NCBI GenBank assembly: GCA_902528415.1
Contig: CABZSR010000004.1
Coordinates: forward strand, 1-64,000
Source: an uncultured SAR116 cluster alpha proteobacterium
GTDB taxonomy: Bacteria; Pseudomonadota; Alphaproteobacteria; Puniceispirillales; Marisalimonadaceae
DNA length: 64,000 bases
Direction: 5' to 3'
In this document: positions 26,988-35,379 of the stretch, piece by piece
How the letters are laid out: the number at the start of each line of letters is the position of its first letter
Position numbering within the stretch: position 1 is the first letter of the stretch
Program-made: the position numbers and the translations under genes
Notes under the pieces: generated by a model
The model's input: only the letters and a program-made list of their open reading frames with translations
What the model was told of the DNA's origin: nothing
The model's database searches: none

Positions 26988-28751
26988 TTGTTAGACAGTC
27001 ATATCTTTAACGTTCGAAATGAAGTAGATAATTGGCTTTTAAGTTTTAACGAAGCTATATCTGATAAACATAATAAAAAAGATTCTATTGAAAATCTTAA
27101 TAAATTGTTTTTTGAAGATTGCCATTGGAGAGACATATTGGCGCTGACTTGGCAGATTCAAACAATATCCGGCAAACAGAATATAATTCCTAAACTTTAT
27201 GATAAGGTTTTAGATGTTACCGCAAGAGACTTTACTATCGACCCTCAAAGAACTCAACCTAGGGAAGTTATTAGAGCTGGTAAAAATGTAATAGAAGTAA
27301 TTTTAAAATTTAAAACAAAATTTGGACATTGTGAGGGTGTCGTAAGACTATACGAAGACCTTGAGGCTCCAAGAATGTTTAAAGCATGGAGTTTTCTTAC
27401 AGCTTTAAGTAACCTCAATTCTTCATTTAACAAGAAAGAAGATGAATATGAAAACACCTTAGAGGGCCCCAATTGGTTAGATGTCAGAACAGAAGATAGG
27501 TTATATAAAGATAGAGACCCTGAAGTTTTAGTTGTTGGGAGTGGACAAGCTGGCTTATCAATTGCTGCAAGATTAAAGCAACAAAATATCGACACCCTTG
27601 TTATAGATAAAAATGAAAGGGTAGGGGATAACTGGAGAAATAGGTATCACTCTCTAAAATTGCATAATCAGACACATGTAAATCACCTTCCTTACATGCC
27701 ATTTCCGCCTACCTGGCCAACATATATTCCTAAAGATAAATTAGCAGGATGGTTTGAGTATTATGCTGAGAGTATGGAGTTAAATGTTTGGACAAAAACG
27801 ACTTTTATTAGTGCAGAATATGACGAAGCCAAAAAAAATTGGAAGGTTATACTTAGATTATCTGATGGTAATGAAAGGATATTGAAGCCTAAGCATATAG
27901 TAATGGCTGTAGGTGTAAGCTCAGTTCCTAATCTCAATAAAATTCCTGGAATGGAAGGATATAAGGGTAAGGTAATACACTCTACAGACTACAGTAGCGG
28001 TAGAGATTATAAAGGTAAAAATGTATTGGTGTATGGAACAGGTACTAGTGCCCATGATGTTGCACAAGATTTATATGTCCATGGTGCAAATGTTAAAGTA
28101 GTCCAGAGATCACCATCTATGGTTGTTAATGTTGAGCCGAGCGCACAACTACCTTATCAATTATATAAAGAAGGTCCCAACACAGACGATTGTGATTTAA
28201 TTACTATTTCAACTCCTCTTGATGTTCTGAAAAAAACACATCAACTTCTCACACAAAAAACAAAAGAGATTGATAAGCCTTTATTGGATAAATTAGAAGA
28301 AGTTGGATTTAGATTAGAATACGGTGAAGAAAATACTGGATGGCAATTTAAATATTTAACCAGAGGTGGTGGTTATTATTTTAATGTAGGAGCATCTGAT
28401 TTAATAGCTAATGGAAAGATTAAAGTAATACAATTTTCAGATATCTCTAATTTTAATCCTTCAGGAATAGAGATGAAATCAGGCGAAAATTTTGAAATTG
28501 ATTTGATGGTCACCGCAACCGGTTACAAAGGTCAAGAATATGTGGTTGAAAAGTTTTTTGGAAAATCAGTTGTTGAAAAGATTGGACCTATTTGGGGGTT
28601 TGATAACAATAGACAAGAACTAAGAAATATGTGGATGCAGACTAAACAACCTGGATTATGGTTTCATGCAGGAAGTTTAGCTCAATGCAGAATTTTTTCA
28701 AAATTTTTAGCTTTACAAATTAAAGCAATCAAAGAGGGTATACTGAATTAA
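26988..28751 (+). CDS. FMO-like FAD/NAD(P)H flavoprotein with N-terminal SnoaL-like domain
   Basis: About 587 aa. The start is placed at TTG 26988 because RBS GGAG (26978-26981) lies 6 bp upstream; a frame start at TTG 26940 would add an unlikely hydrophobic leader. Residues about 1-150 look like a SnoaL/NTF2-type domain. Then comes the FAD Rossmann motif VVGSGQAGLSIAARL, the FMO-like segment YKGKVIHSTDYSS and a second Rossmann motif VYGTGTSAHDVAQDL for NADPH, ending with MVTATGYKGQE. This architecture is seen in putative flavin-containing or Baeyer-Villiger-type monooxygenases. Soluble; substrate unknown. Confidence 0.85.
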   Translation: MLDSHIFNVRNEVDNWLLSFNEAISDKHNKKDSIENLNKLFFEDCHWRDILALTWQIQTISGKQNIIPKLYDKVLDVTARDFTIDPQRTQPREVIRAGKNVIEVILKFKTKFGHCEGVVRLYEDLEAPRMFKAWSFLTALSNLNSSFNKKEDEYENTLEGPNWLDVRTEDRLYKDRDPEVLVVGSGQAGLSIAARLKQQNIDTLVIDKNERVGDNWRNRYHSLKLHNQTHVNHLPYMPFPPTWPTYIPKDKLAGWFEYYAESMELNVWTKTTFISAEYDEAKKNWKVILRLSDGNERILKPKHIVMAVGVSSVPNLNKIPGMEGYKGKVIHSTDYSSGRDYKGKNVLVYGTGTSAHDVAQDLYVHGANVKVVQRSPSMVVNVEPSAQLPYQLYKEGPNTDDCDLITISTPLDVLKKTHQLLTQKTKEIDKPLLDKLEEVGFRLEYGEENTGWQFKYLTRGGGYYFNVGASDLIANGKIKVIQFSDISNFNPSGIEMKSGENFEIDLMVTATGYKGQEYVVEKFFGKSVVEKIGPIWGFDNNRQELRNMWMQTKQPGLWFHAGSLAQCRIFSKFLALQIKAIKEGILN

Positions 28752-28762
28752 TTTGATAAATC

Positions 28763-29650
28763 TTAAGGTCTAATTTTAACACCAGAAAGTTTTTCGTACG
28801 TAAGAGCAACGTTGCTCATATCAGCTTCTTCACCAAATTCATCTATTGTAGTTTTTAAAAGCTCTTGAGATAATTGTCCTAGTGGAATTTCAACTTGATT
28901 AGCGTCAGCAATTTTAGCTGCAACACCAGCATCCTTTTTCATCAAACCAGTACTGAAACCTTGGATCATTTTTCCAGAAAGAATATTGTCCGGAAGTGTG
29001 ATTTCTGTTGCATAGTTTCTTCCAGAACTCTTCTGGATAATATTAACTGCTTTTTTAGGCTCAACACCGTCTTTTACAAGCATGGAGATAACTTCGAATG
29101 TAGCCATTCTACATATTAAATTGAGTAAGTTGTTACCCGCTTTGATTGAATGTCCTGATCCAATCTCTCCTGCATAGAATATATTTGAACTGATATCGTC
29201 CATTATAGGTTTAATAGTAGAAAATTGATCTTCAGTTCCACCTACCATTATAGCTATATTGCCTTGGTTAGCTCCTTTGGGCCCCCCACTTACTGGAGCA
29301 TCTATAAAATTAATATCTTTTTGTTTAAGAGCCTTAGAAATTTTTCTGGTAATTTCTGGCTCTCCTGTTGTCATATCAATAATGTACGTATCCTTCTTAA
29401 CAGATTTTATTAATCCATTATATCCATTTACAACTTTTTCTACAATAGCACTGGTTGGTAAACATAAAAAAATTCGTGAAGTTTGCGAGGCTAATTCAGC
29501 AGGATTAGAACAAGCCGATGCTCCTTTGTCTGTAAAGTATTTAATATTATTTTCATCAAGATCATGAACAAAAAGCTGGTACTTTTTAAGCAATCTTTCA
29601 GCAAGGGGGGCACCCATGTTACCTAAGCCAATAAATCCTATTTTTTCCAT
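28763..29650 (-). CDS. 3-hydroxyisobutyrate dehydrogenase-family (beta-hydroxyacid dehydrogenase)
   Basis: 295 aa. NAD(P)-binding motif IGFIGLGNMGAPLAERL at the N-terminus, the substrate signature FIDAPVSGGPKGANQGN, and the catalytic Lys in GHSIKAGNNLLN. The family covers 3-hydroxyisobutyrate, tartronate-semialdehyde and related reductases; the enzyme oxidises a beta-hydroxy acid or the reverse. RBS AGGAG precedes ATG 29650. It is followed upstream on the same strand by GST and NIPSNAP genes, which may share its transcript. Confidence 0.9.
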   Translation of the reverse strand: MEKIGFIGLGNMGAPLAERLLKKYQLFVHDLDENNIKYFTDKGASACSNPAELASQTSRIFLCLPTSAIVEKVVNGYNGLIKSVKKDTYIIDMTTGEPEITRKISKALKQKDINFIDAPVSGGPKGANQGNIAIMVGGTEDQFSTIKPIMDDISSNIFYAGEIGSGHSIKAGNNLLNLICRMATFEVISMLVKDGVEPKKAVNIIQKSSGRNYATEITLPDNILSGKMIQGFSTGLMKKDAGVAAKIADANQVEIPLGQLSQELLKTTIDEFGEEADMSNVALTYEKLSGVKIRP

Positions 29651-29679
29651 GAGAATCTCCTGAGGCAGTACTCATTAAT

Positions 29680-30297
29680 TTAGGAAAAAGTACCAAAAAT
29701 ATTTTTATTAAAACAGTCTCGTTTACTTATTTTATCATACCAAAGTTTTAAATTTGTCAAATTAGGACGCTCTATCGGCAAAGAATTATACCTATAGGAA
29801 GCAACACCCATAATAATATCTGACATACCAAAACTATTATTTAAGATATACTCCCGGTCGTTCAAAAAATTATCAAAGATTTCAAATTTTTTATTCAATA
29901 AAACAACATTCTTATCAATAAGCTCTTGATCCCGATCTTCAGGAGGGTTTCTTACTAATCCCCAGAAGATTGGCGTCATATTCAATTGTAAGTCAGTTGC
30001 TTGAAATTCCATCCACTGCTCAGCAATTGCTATATCTTCTGCTTTTGATATTTCGTAAACATCAGTATATTTTCTATAAAGATATCTTACAATGCTGTTC
30101 GATTGATTAATTATAGTACCATTATGATCTAAAGTAGGAACAATCAGTTGAGGGTTTAATTTATCATAGTTTTCTACATTAACAGTTCCAAACTTTCCAT
30201 GCTCATCATGCCACTTAAATTCAATATTTAGTTCGCAAAGAGCCCACGAAACTTTCTGAACATTAATAGAGTTTCGTCTTCCGTATAATTGTATCAA
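29680..30297 (-). CDS. Glutathione S-transferase family protein
   Basis: 205 aa. The N-terminal thioredoxin-like domain starts IQLYGRRNSINVQKVSWAL and has the cis-Pro site in IVPTLDHNGTIINQSNSIVR; the helical C-terminal domain follows. TTG start (30297) with AAAGGA about 8 bp upstream. Glutathione conjugation or isomerisation is the family role; the partner substrate is not evident. Lies between the dehydrogenase and NIPSNAP genes. Confidence 0.88.
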   Translation of the reverse strand: MIQLYGRRNSINVQKVSWALCELNIEFKWHDEHGKFGTVNVENYDKLNPQLIVPTLDHNGTIINQSNSIVRYLYRKYTDVYEISKAEDIAIAEQWMEFQATDLQLNMTPIFWGLVRNPPEDRDQELIDKNVVLLNKKFEIFDNFLNDREYILNNSFGMSDIIMGVASYRYNSLPIERPNLTNLKLWYDKISKRDCFNKNIFGTFS

Positions 30298-30310
30298 GAA
30301 ATTGTCCTTT

Positions 30311-30688
30311 TTATTTCATTACAGATAGGGGAGTGGAGCTTAAGTTTTGAACAAGTATAGAATTTCTATCTACAAGTTTTGCGACTGTAGGAGCAATGTT
30401 TTCTAACCACTCTTTGCTTTCATAAACATCTTTATAAAGCTTTACTTTTTCCTCCTGATTTTCAAATCTTCTGATCCAAACATAGGTATTGCCTTTTTCT
30501 TCAGAATTCATAACGCGTTCGCCATTTTCCAAAGCAAATTGATCGGAACTATCCATCACAAAACTGCCATGAATAACCATACCTTTTTCCACTTGAAAAG
30601 GCATGATAGTTTTTTCCATATATGATACCCATTCATCCATTTTTCCTGGAGAAATTTGATAAATTCTTAATTCAAAAAACGCACTCAT
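30311..30688 (-). CDS. NIPSNAP family protein
   Basis: 125 aa. The start FFELRIYQISPGKMDEWVSY and the middle YVWIRRFENQEEKVKLYKDV are typical of the NIPSNAP ferredoxin-like fold. RBS GGAG upstream of ATG 30688. Members accompany catabolic enzymes in many proteobacteria and are often small monooxygenase-like or accessory proteins of uncertain role. Same strand as the GST and dehydrogenase genes, 13 bp ahead of GST. Confidence 0.85.
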   Translation of the reverse strand: MSAFFELRIYQISPGKMDEWVSYMEKTIMPFQVEKGMVIHGSFVMDSSDQFALENGERVMNSEEKGNTYVWIRRFENQEEKVKLYKDVYESKEWLENIAPTVAKLVDRNSILVQNLSSTPLSVMK

Positions 30689-30792
30689 TACAACACTCCA
30701 TTAAAGTAATTAAACATAAACATTATATAATTAAATTTAATTATTCAAATTTTCATTTATATTAATCCTATTAGTTTTTGAGGAGGTGAGTA

Positions 30793-31926
30793 ATGAATTA
30801 TACAGAAGGATGTTTTGTTGGAAGAATTTGGAACACTGCACAAGGTGGCCCTTGTTTAGTGACTATAAAAGACAACTATGTATATGACATAACATCTAAA
30901 GAAATTCCCACTATAAGAGATTTACTTGAGCTAAAGGATGTCAAAGAATATATAGACCGTTGTGAGAGTACTAAACTAGTTTCTACTGAAATTCTATTTC
31001 AATCCAGCATGAAAAAAAACTCAGATATATCTCTGCTCGCTCCCTGTGATTTCCAAGCTATTAAAGCGTGTGGTGTTACGTTTGCTAAATCTATGGTTGA
31101 AAGAGTTATTGAAGAAAGAGCAGCAGGTGATCCCAAGAAAGCAGAAAGTCTAAGAAGTCATATTGGGGGATTAATTGGCGATAGCTTGCAAAATATCATT
31201 CCTGGATCACAAAAAGCTAATGAAGTAAAAAAAGCGCTTATTAGCGAAGGCTTATGGTCACAATATTTAGAGGTTGGAATAGGTAAAGATGCTGAAGTTT
31301 TTACTAAGGCTCAAACTTTATCATCTGTTGGTTTTGGAGCAGAAGTTGGTTTAAATCCAATTTCTAATTGGAATAATCCTGAGCCCGAAATTGTTTTAGC
31401 AGTTAATAGTAAAGGAGTAATTAAAGGAGCTACTCTTGGTAATGATGTTAATTTAAGAGATGTAGAAGGGCGTTCTGCTCTCCTTTTAGGCAAAGCAAAA
31501 GATAATAATGCCTCTTGTTCAATAGGACCATTTATAAGAATTTTTGATGAAAGCTACACCCTTAATGACATGAAATCAGCCCATATATCTCTCAAAGTCG
31601 AGGGTAAAGATGATTATGTGCTTAATGGTTCAAGCTCTATGTCTGAAATAAGTAGAGATCCAGAAGATCTTGTAAGTCAAACTATAGGTAGACATCATCA
31701 ATATCCAGACGGATTTATGTTGTTTTTGGGTACTTTATTCGCCCCTACAGAAGATAGAGATGTTGTTGGTGAAGGCTTTACTCATAAAATAGGAGACAAA
31801 GTAACAATTTCAGAACCTAATTTGGGAGAATTAATAAATTATGTGAACTTATCCACAGTTTGTCCACAGTGGGATTTTGGAATAGCTTCAATGATAAAGA
31901 ATTTAAGTCAAAGAGACCTTTTATAA
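30793..31926 (+). CDS. Fumarylacetoacetate hydrolase (FAH) family protein
   Basis: 377 aa. The C-terminal FAH fold has VGFGAEVGLNPISNWNNPEPEIVLAV in place of the common metal-ligand Glu block (NPEPE supplies the Glu pair), VNLRDVEGRSALLL and SISPE-equivalent SEISRDPEDLV. The N-terminal extension of about 100 residues is typical of 2-dehydro-3-deoxy-D-arabinonate/fuconate dehydratase-like members. Very strong RBS GAGGAGGTGA. The CaiB gene starts 18 bp downstream, so they form one operon; this would dehydrate or hydrolyse a 2-oxo acid before or after CoA activation. Confidence 0.85.
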   Translation: MNYTEGCFVGRIWNTAQGGPCLVTIKDNYVYDITSKEIPTIRDLLELKDVKEYIDRCESTKLVSTEILFQSSMKKNSDISLLAPCDFQAIKACGVTFAKSMVERVIEERAAGDPKKAESLRSHIGGLIGDSLQNIIPGSQKANEVKKALISEGLWSQYLEVGIGKDAEVFTKAQTLSSVGFGAEVGLNPISNWNNPEPEIVLAVNSKGVIKGATLGNDVNLRDVEGRSALLLGKAKDNNASCSIGPFIRIFDESYTLNDMKSAHISLKVEGKDDYVLNGSSSMSEISRDPEDLVSQTIGRHHQYPDGFMLFLGTLFAPTEDRDVVGEGFTHKIGDKVTISEPNLGELINYVNLSTVCPQWDFGIASMIKNLSQRDLL

Positions 31927-31944
31927 ATAATTAAGGATTTTAAG

Positions 31945-33072
31945 ATGAATGACTCAATAAAAGGTTCTCTCGCAGGTGTTAAAGTTATTGACTTTTCTAC
32001 TCTCTTACCGGGACCACTTGCAAGTTTGTTTTTAGCAGAAACTGGTGCAGAAGTTATTAAAATTGAAAGACCTGAGTTTGGTGATGAGATAAGGTTGTCT
32101 CAGCCTAAATGGAATGATCAAAGTGTATCTTTTTCAATGCTTAATAGAGGAAAGAAGAGTTTATCATTAGATCTTAAAGATTCAAAAAATTTGAAAATTT
32201 TGGAGCCAATAATTAGAGAGACTGATATTATAATTGAACAATTTAGACCGGGCGTTATGAAAAGGCTTGGATTAGATTATGCAACTATAAAAGAAATTAA
32301 TAAGAAAATAATTTATGTTTCCATAACTGGCTATGGACAGAAAGGTCCTAAAAGTATGGTAGCTGGTCATGATCTAAATTACATTGGAAACACAGGTTTG
32401 TTAAGCTTAAGTATGGGAAGTAGTGACAAGACAGTAGTCCCTCCAGGATTAATCGCTGATATAGCAGGTGGATCATATCCGGCCGTTATAAATATTTTGT
32501 TGGCTCTTAGAAAGAGAGATATAAACCAGGAAGGATCGTACATTGATATTTCAATGACAGACAATCTATTCCCTTTTATGTTTTGGGGGTTAGGCTCTGG
32601 CTTTTCACAAAACACTTGGCCCGGTAACTCTGACTCAACTTTATCTGGGGGATCTCCTAGATATAATATTTATGAGACTAGAGATGGTGGTTATTTGGCG
32701 GCTGCACCTTTAGAAGACAGGTTTTGGAATAAGTTTTGTGACGCAATAGATTTACCTAAAATATATATAAATATGAATGATAATCCAAAGAAAGTTATTC
32801 AGGGAATCAGAGATATAATTAAATTAAAAAATAAAGATCATTGGTTTGATGTTTTTGAAAAAGCTGATTGTTGTTGTTCTATAGTTAAATCTTTGGAAGA
32901 AGCTATAAATGACAACCATTTTAAAGTAAGGGAGATTTTTTCAAGAAAAATTTTAAGTGAAGAAGGACACGAAATACCTGCCTTACCTGTTCCTATAGAC
33001 AACCAATTTAGAAAAGGTAAAATAGGGGAAAAAGCACCAAAACTTGGTGTTCATAATGATTTATTTTTTTAG
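31945..33072 (+). CDS. CaiB/BaiF family CoA-transferase, third copy
   Basis: 375 aa. Motifs: LFLAETGAEVIKIERPEFGD, MLNRGKKSLSLDL, SITGYGQKGP and catalytic Asp in LIADIAGGSYPA. RBS AAGGA 7 bp before ATG. It is closer in layout to alpha-methylacyl-CoA racemase/carnitine-type members than the two copies in the C5 cluster, and it is coupled to the FAH-family gene rather than to a lyase. Substrate unknown. Confidence 0.88.
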   Translation: MNDSIKGSLAGVKVIDFSTLLPGPLASLFLAETGAEVIKIERPEFGDEIRLSQPKWNDQSVSFSMLNRGKKSLSLDLKDSKNLKILEPIIRETDIIIEQFRPGVMKRLGLDYATIKEINKKIIYVSITGYGQKGPKSMVAGHDLNYIGNTGLLSLSMGSSDKTVVPPGLIADIAGGSYPAVINILLALRKRDINQEGSYIDISMTDNLFPFMFWGLGSGFSQNTWPGNSDSTLSGGSPRYNIYETRDGGYLAAAPLEDRFWNKFCDAIDLPKIYINMNDNPKKVIQGIRDIIKLKNKDHWFDVFEKADCCCSIVKSLEEAINDNHFKVREIFSRKILSEEGHEIPALPVPIDNQFRKGKIGEKAPKLGVHNDLFF

Positions 33073-33088
33073 TAAAATAATCATTAAC

Positions 33089-33101
33089 TTGACCTAGTCA
33101 A
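33089..33101. promoter_or_regulatory. Short inverted repeat ahead of the aminotransferase gene
   Basis: TTGAC-CTA-GTCAA (5-3-5) lies 62 bp before ATG 33164. The left arm could also serve as a -35 (TTGACC), but no convincing -10 follows at the right distance. It could be an operator; at this size chance occurrence in AT-rich DNA is quite possible. Confidence 0.25.
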
Positions 33102-33163
33102 TTCATGTTGTCACAGTAATGGGATAAGAAGCCAGTTTTTGGTTTAGCTTTTGGAGATATATT

Positions 33164-34477
33164 ATGAAAAGATTGAATGATTTAGAATCTTATTGGATGC
33201 CATTTACTGCCAATAGGGATTTTAAAAAAGACCCTAGGATGGTTGTTTCAGCTGATGGCATGTATTACAAAAGTGAAACTGGCAAAGATATTTTAGACAG
33301 TGCTGCTGGATTATGGTGTGTCAATGCAGGACATAATAGACCAGAGATTACATCTGCAATTTCTCAACAAGCGGCTACTTTAGATTTTGCCCCAAGTTTT
33401 CAATATGGACATCCAAAAGCTTTTGAATTAGCAAGTCGTGTTGCTGACTTATTTCCTAAGGGTTTAGATCATGTCTTTTTTACAAATTCTGGTTCAGAGG
33501 CTGTAGATAGCACTCTTAAAATTGCTTTAGCTTACCATAGGGCTAGAGGAAAAGGGACAAAGACAAGATTAATTGGTCGTGAAAGAGGATATCATGGTGT
33601 AGGTTTTGGGGGAATCTCTGTTGGAGGTATGCCAAGAAATAGACAATATTTTGGAACACTACTCTCTGGAGTTGATCATATATCTCACACTCACCTGCCA
33701 GATAAAAATAAATTTTGTAAAGGGTCTCCTGAACATGGTGATTATTTGGCTGACACTTTAGAAAACATTGTAACTCTTCACGATGCATCCACAATTGCTT
33801 CAGTAATTGTTGAGCCAATAGCAGGATCAACAGGGGTTCTTCCACCACCTAAAAATTACTTAAAAAGATTAAGAGAAATTTGTGATAAGCATGATATTTT
33901 ATTAATTTTTGATGAAGTAATAACTGGTTTTGGTCGTTTAGGAAAAGCCACCGCTTCAGAATATTTTGGAGTTACACCTGACATAATATCATGTGCTAAG
34001 GCAATTACCAATGGTATAATTCCAATGGGAGCTGCTGTAGTATCCAAAGAAATATACGATACTATGATGGATGAAGCCGATATGCCAATAGAGCTTTTTC
34101 ATGGATATACGTATTCTGGACACCCAATTGCCTCAGCAGCAGGTCTAGCTACCTTGGACATCTATAGAGACGAAGATTTATTCAATAAAGCAGGTAAAAC
34201 AGCAAAGTATTTGGAAAATGTAATTCATCAACTTAAAAATGATAAAAATGTCATTGATATCAGAAATTTAGGATTGGTCGCTGCTATAGAGATTGCTCCA
34301 AGGCCAGGAGCGGTTGGTGCTCGTGGTTATGAAGCTATGAAAAAAGCTTGGCACAAAGGTCTGATGTTAAGAGTTACAGGAGATACTCTAGCTTTTTCAC
34401 CGCCGTTAATAGCAGAAAAACATGACATTGATAAAATTTTTGAAATTGTTCAATCTGTTCTTAAAGATTTAGACTAA
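33164..34477 (+). CDS. Omega-amino acid:pyruvate aminotransferase (class III PLP)
   Basis: 437 aa. The N-terminus LESYWMPFTANRDFKKDPRM and FTNSGSEAVDSTLKIALAYH are characteristic of the beta-alanine/omega-amino acid:pyruvate group. The PLP region has LIFDEVITGFGRLGKA (Asp to pyridine N) and CAKAITNGIIPMGA with the Schiff-base Lys. It transfers an amino group from beta-alanine, taurine-like or other terminal amines to pyruvate, giving alanine and a semialdehyde. RBS GGAG before ATG. Its 3' end overlaps the convergent MBL-fold gene by 9 bp. Confidence 0.9.
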   Translation: MKRLNDLESYWMPFTANRDFKKDPRMVVSADGMYYKSETGKDILDSAAGLWCVNAGHNRPEITSAISQQAATLDFAPSFQYGHPKAFELASRVADLFPKGLDHVFFTNSGSEAVDSTLKIALAYHRARGKGTKTRLIGRERGYHGVGFGGISVGGMPRNRQYFGTLLSGVDHISHTHLPDKNKFCKGSPEHGDYLADTLENIVTLHDASTIASVIVEPIAGSTGVLPPPKNYLKRLREICDKHDILLIFDEVITGFGRLGKATASEYFGVTPDIISCAKAITNGIIPMGAAVVSKEIYDTMMDEADMPIELFHGYTYSGHPIASAAGLATLDIYRDEDLFNKAGKTAKYLENVIHQLKNDKNVIDIRNLGLVAAIEIAPRPGAVGARGYEAMKKAWHKGLMLRVTGDTLAFSPPLIAEKHDIDKIFEIVQSVLKDLD

Positions 34478-35362
34478 ATTTTTTATACTATTGATAGGAA
34501 CCTTTATATACACACTACCGTTGTCTTCTGGTGGTGGTAGGTTACCGGCTCTCATGTTCACTTGAATTGAAGGAATAATAAGTTTTGGCATGTTTAGTGT
34601 TTTATCTCTAGCTTCTCTGATCTTAACAAACTCATCTTCTAAAATTGATGTTTTAACATGAACATTATTTTCTTTCTGTTCACCAACTGTTGTTGACCAT
34701 TTAACTTCTCTTGAAGAAGGTGGGTAATCGTGACAAACAAAAATTCTTGTTTCATCAGGATAACTTAATATTTTCTGTATTGATCTATAAAGCTGGCGGG
34801 CATCTCCACCTGGAAAGTCTGCTCTTGCACTACCTAAGTCAGGCATAAATAATGTGTCACCTACAAAAATAGAGTTTCCAATAACATGAGCCGTACACGC
34901 AGGGGTATGGCCTGGTGTATTAATGACTTTACAATTTATATTTCCAATTTTGTACTCATCATTATCTTTAAACAGTTTATCAAATTGACTACCATCTATT
35001 TGAAACTCAGTACCAGCATTAAATGTTTTCCCAAAAATATTTTGAATATCTGAAATTTTTTCAGATATCCCTATCTTACCTCCAAGTTTTTTTTTTATAT
35101 AAGGAGAAGCAGATAAGTGATCTGCGTGGACGTGAGTCTCAATTAGCCATTCTACATTTAATTTATTATGATCAACATAAGATATTATCTTATCTGCATT
35201 TACATAATCTATGTCACCAGACGAATAATCAAAATCTAAGACACTATCAATAACAGCACATTTTTTTTCTATATTGTCATGAACTACGTAGCTTATCGTG
35301 GATGTTTGATCATCAAAGAAACCTTTGATATGGAGATTTTCGTCTTTTTTTATTTCGTTCAT
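34469..35362 (-). CDS. MBL-fold persulfide dioxygenase-like (ETHE1/Blh type) hydrolase
   Basis: 297 aa. The metal-binding motif ETHVHADHLSASPYIKKKL, PGHTPACTAHV, FVGDTLFMPDLGSARADFPG and CHDYPP follow the order of the bacterial Blh group, including the C-terminal INMP-type IPSIQVNMRAGNLPPPEDNG extension. This group oxidises glutathione persulfide to sulfite, detoxifying sulfide. ETHE1-type enzymes keep a mononuclear Fe site. A glyoxalase II role is less likely given the C-terminal half. A TauE/SafE anion exporter at 25308 could export the sulfite, though it is not adjacent. Confidence 0.85.
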   Translation of the reverse strand: MNEIKKDENLHIKGFFDDQTSTISYVVHDNIEKKCAVIDSVLDFDYSSGDIDYVNADKIISYVDHNKLNVEWLIETHVHADHLSASPYIKKKLGGKIGISEKISDIQNIFGKTFNAGTEFQIDGSQFDKLFKDNDEYKIGNINCKVINTPGHTPACTAHVIGNSIFVGDTLFMPDLGSARADFPGGDARQLYRSIQKILSYPDETRIFVCHDYPPSSREVKWSTTVGEQKENNVHVKTSILEDEFVKIREARDKTLNMPKLIIPSIQVNMRAGNLPPPEDNGSVYIKVPINSIKNLV

Positions 35363-35379
35363 CTTTAAACCTTATTAAA

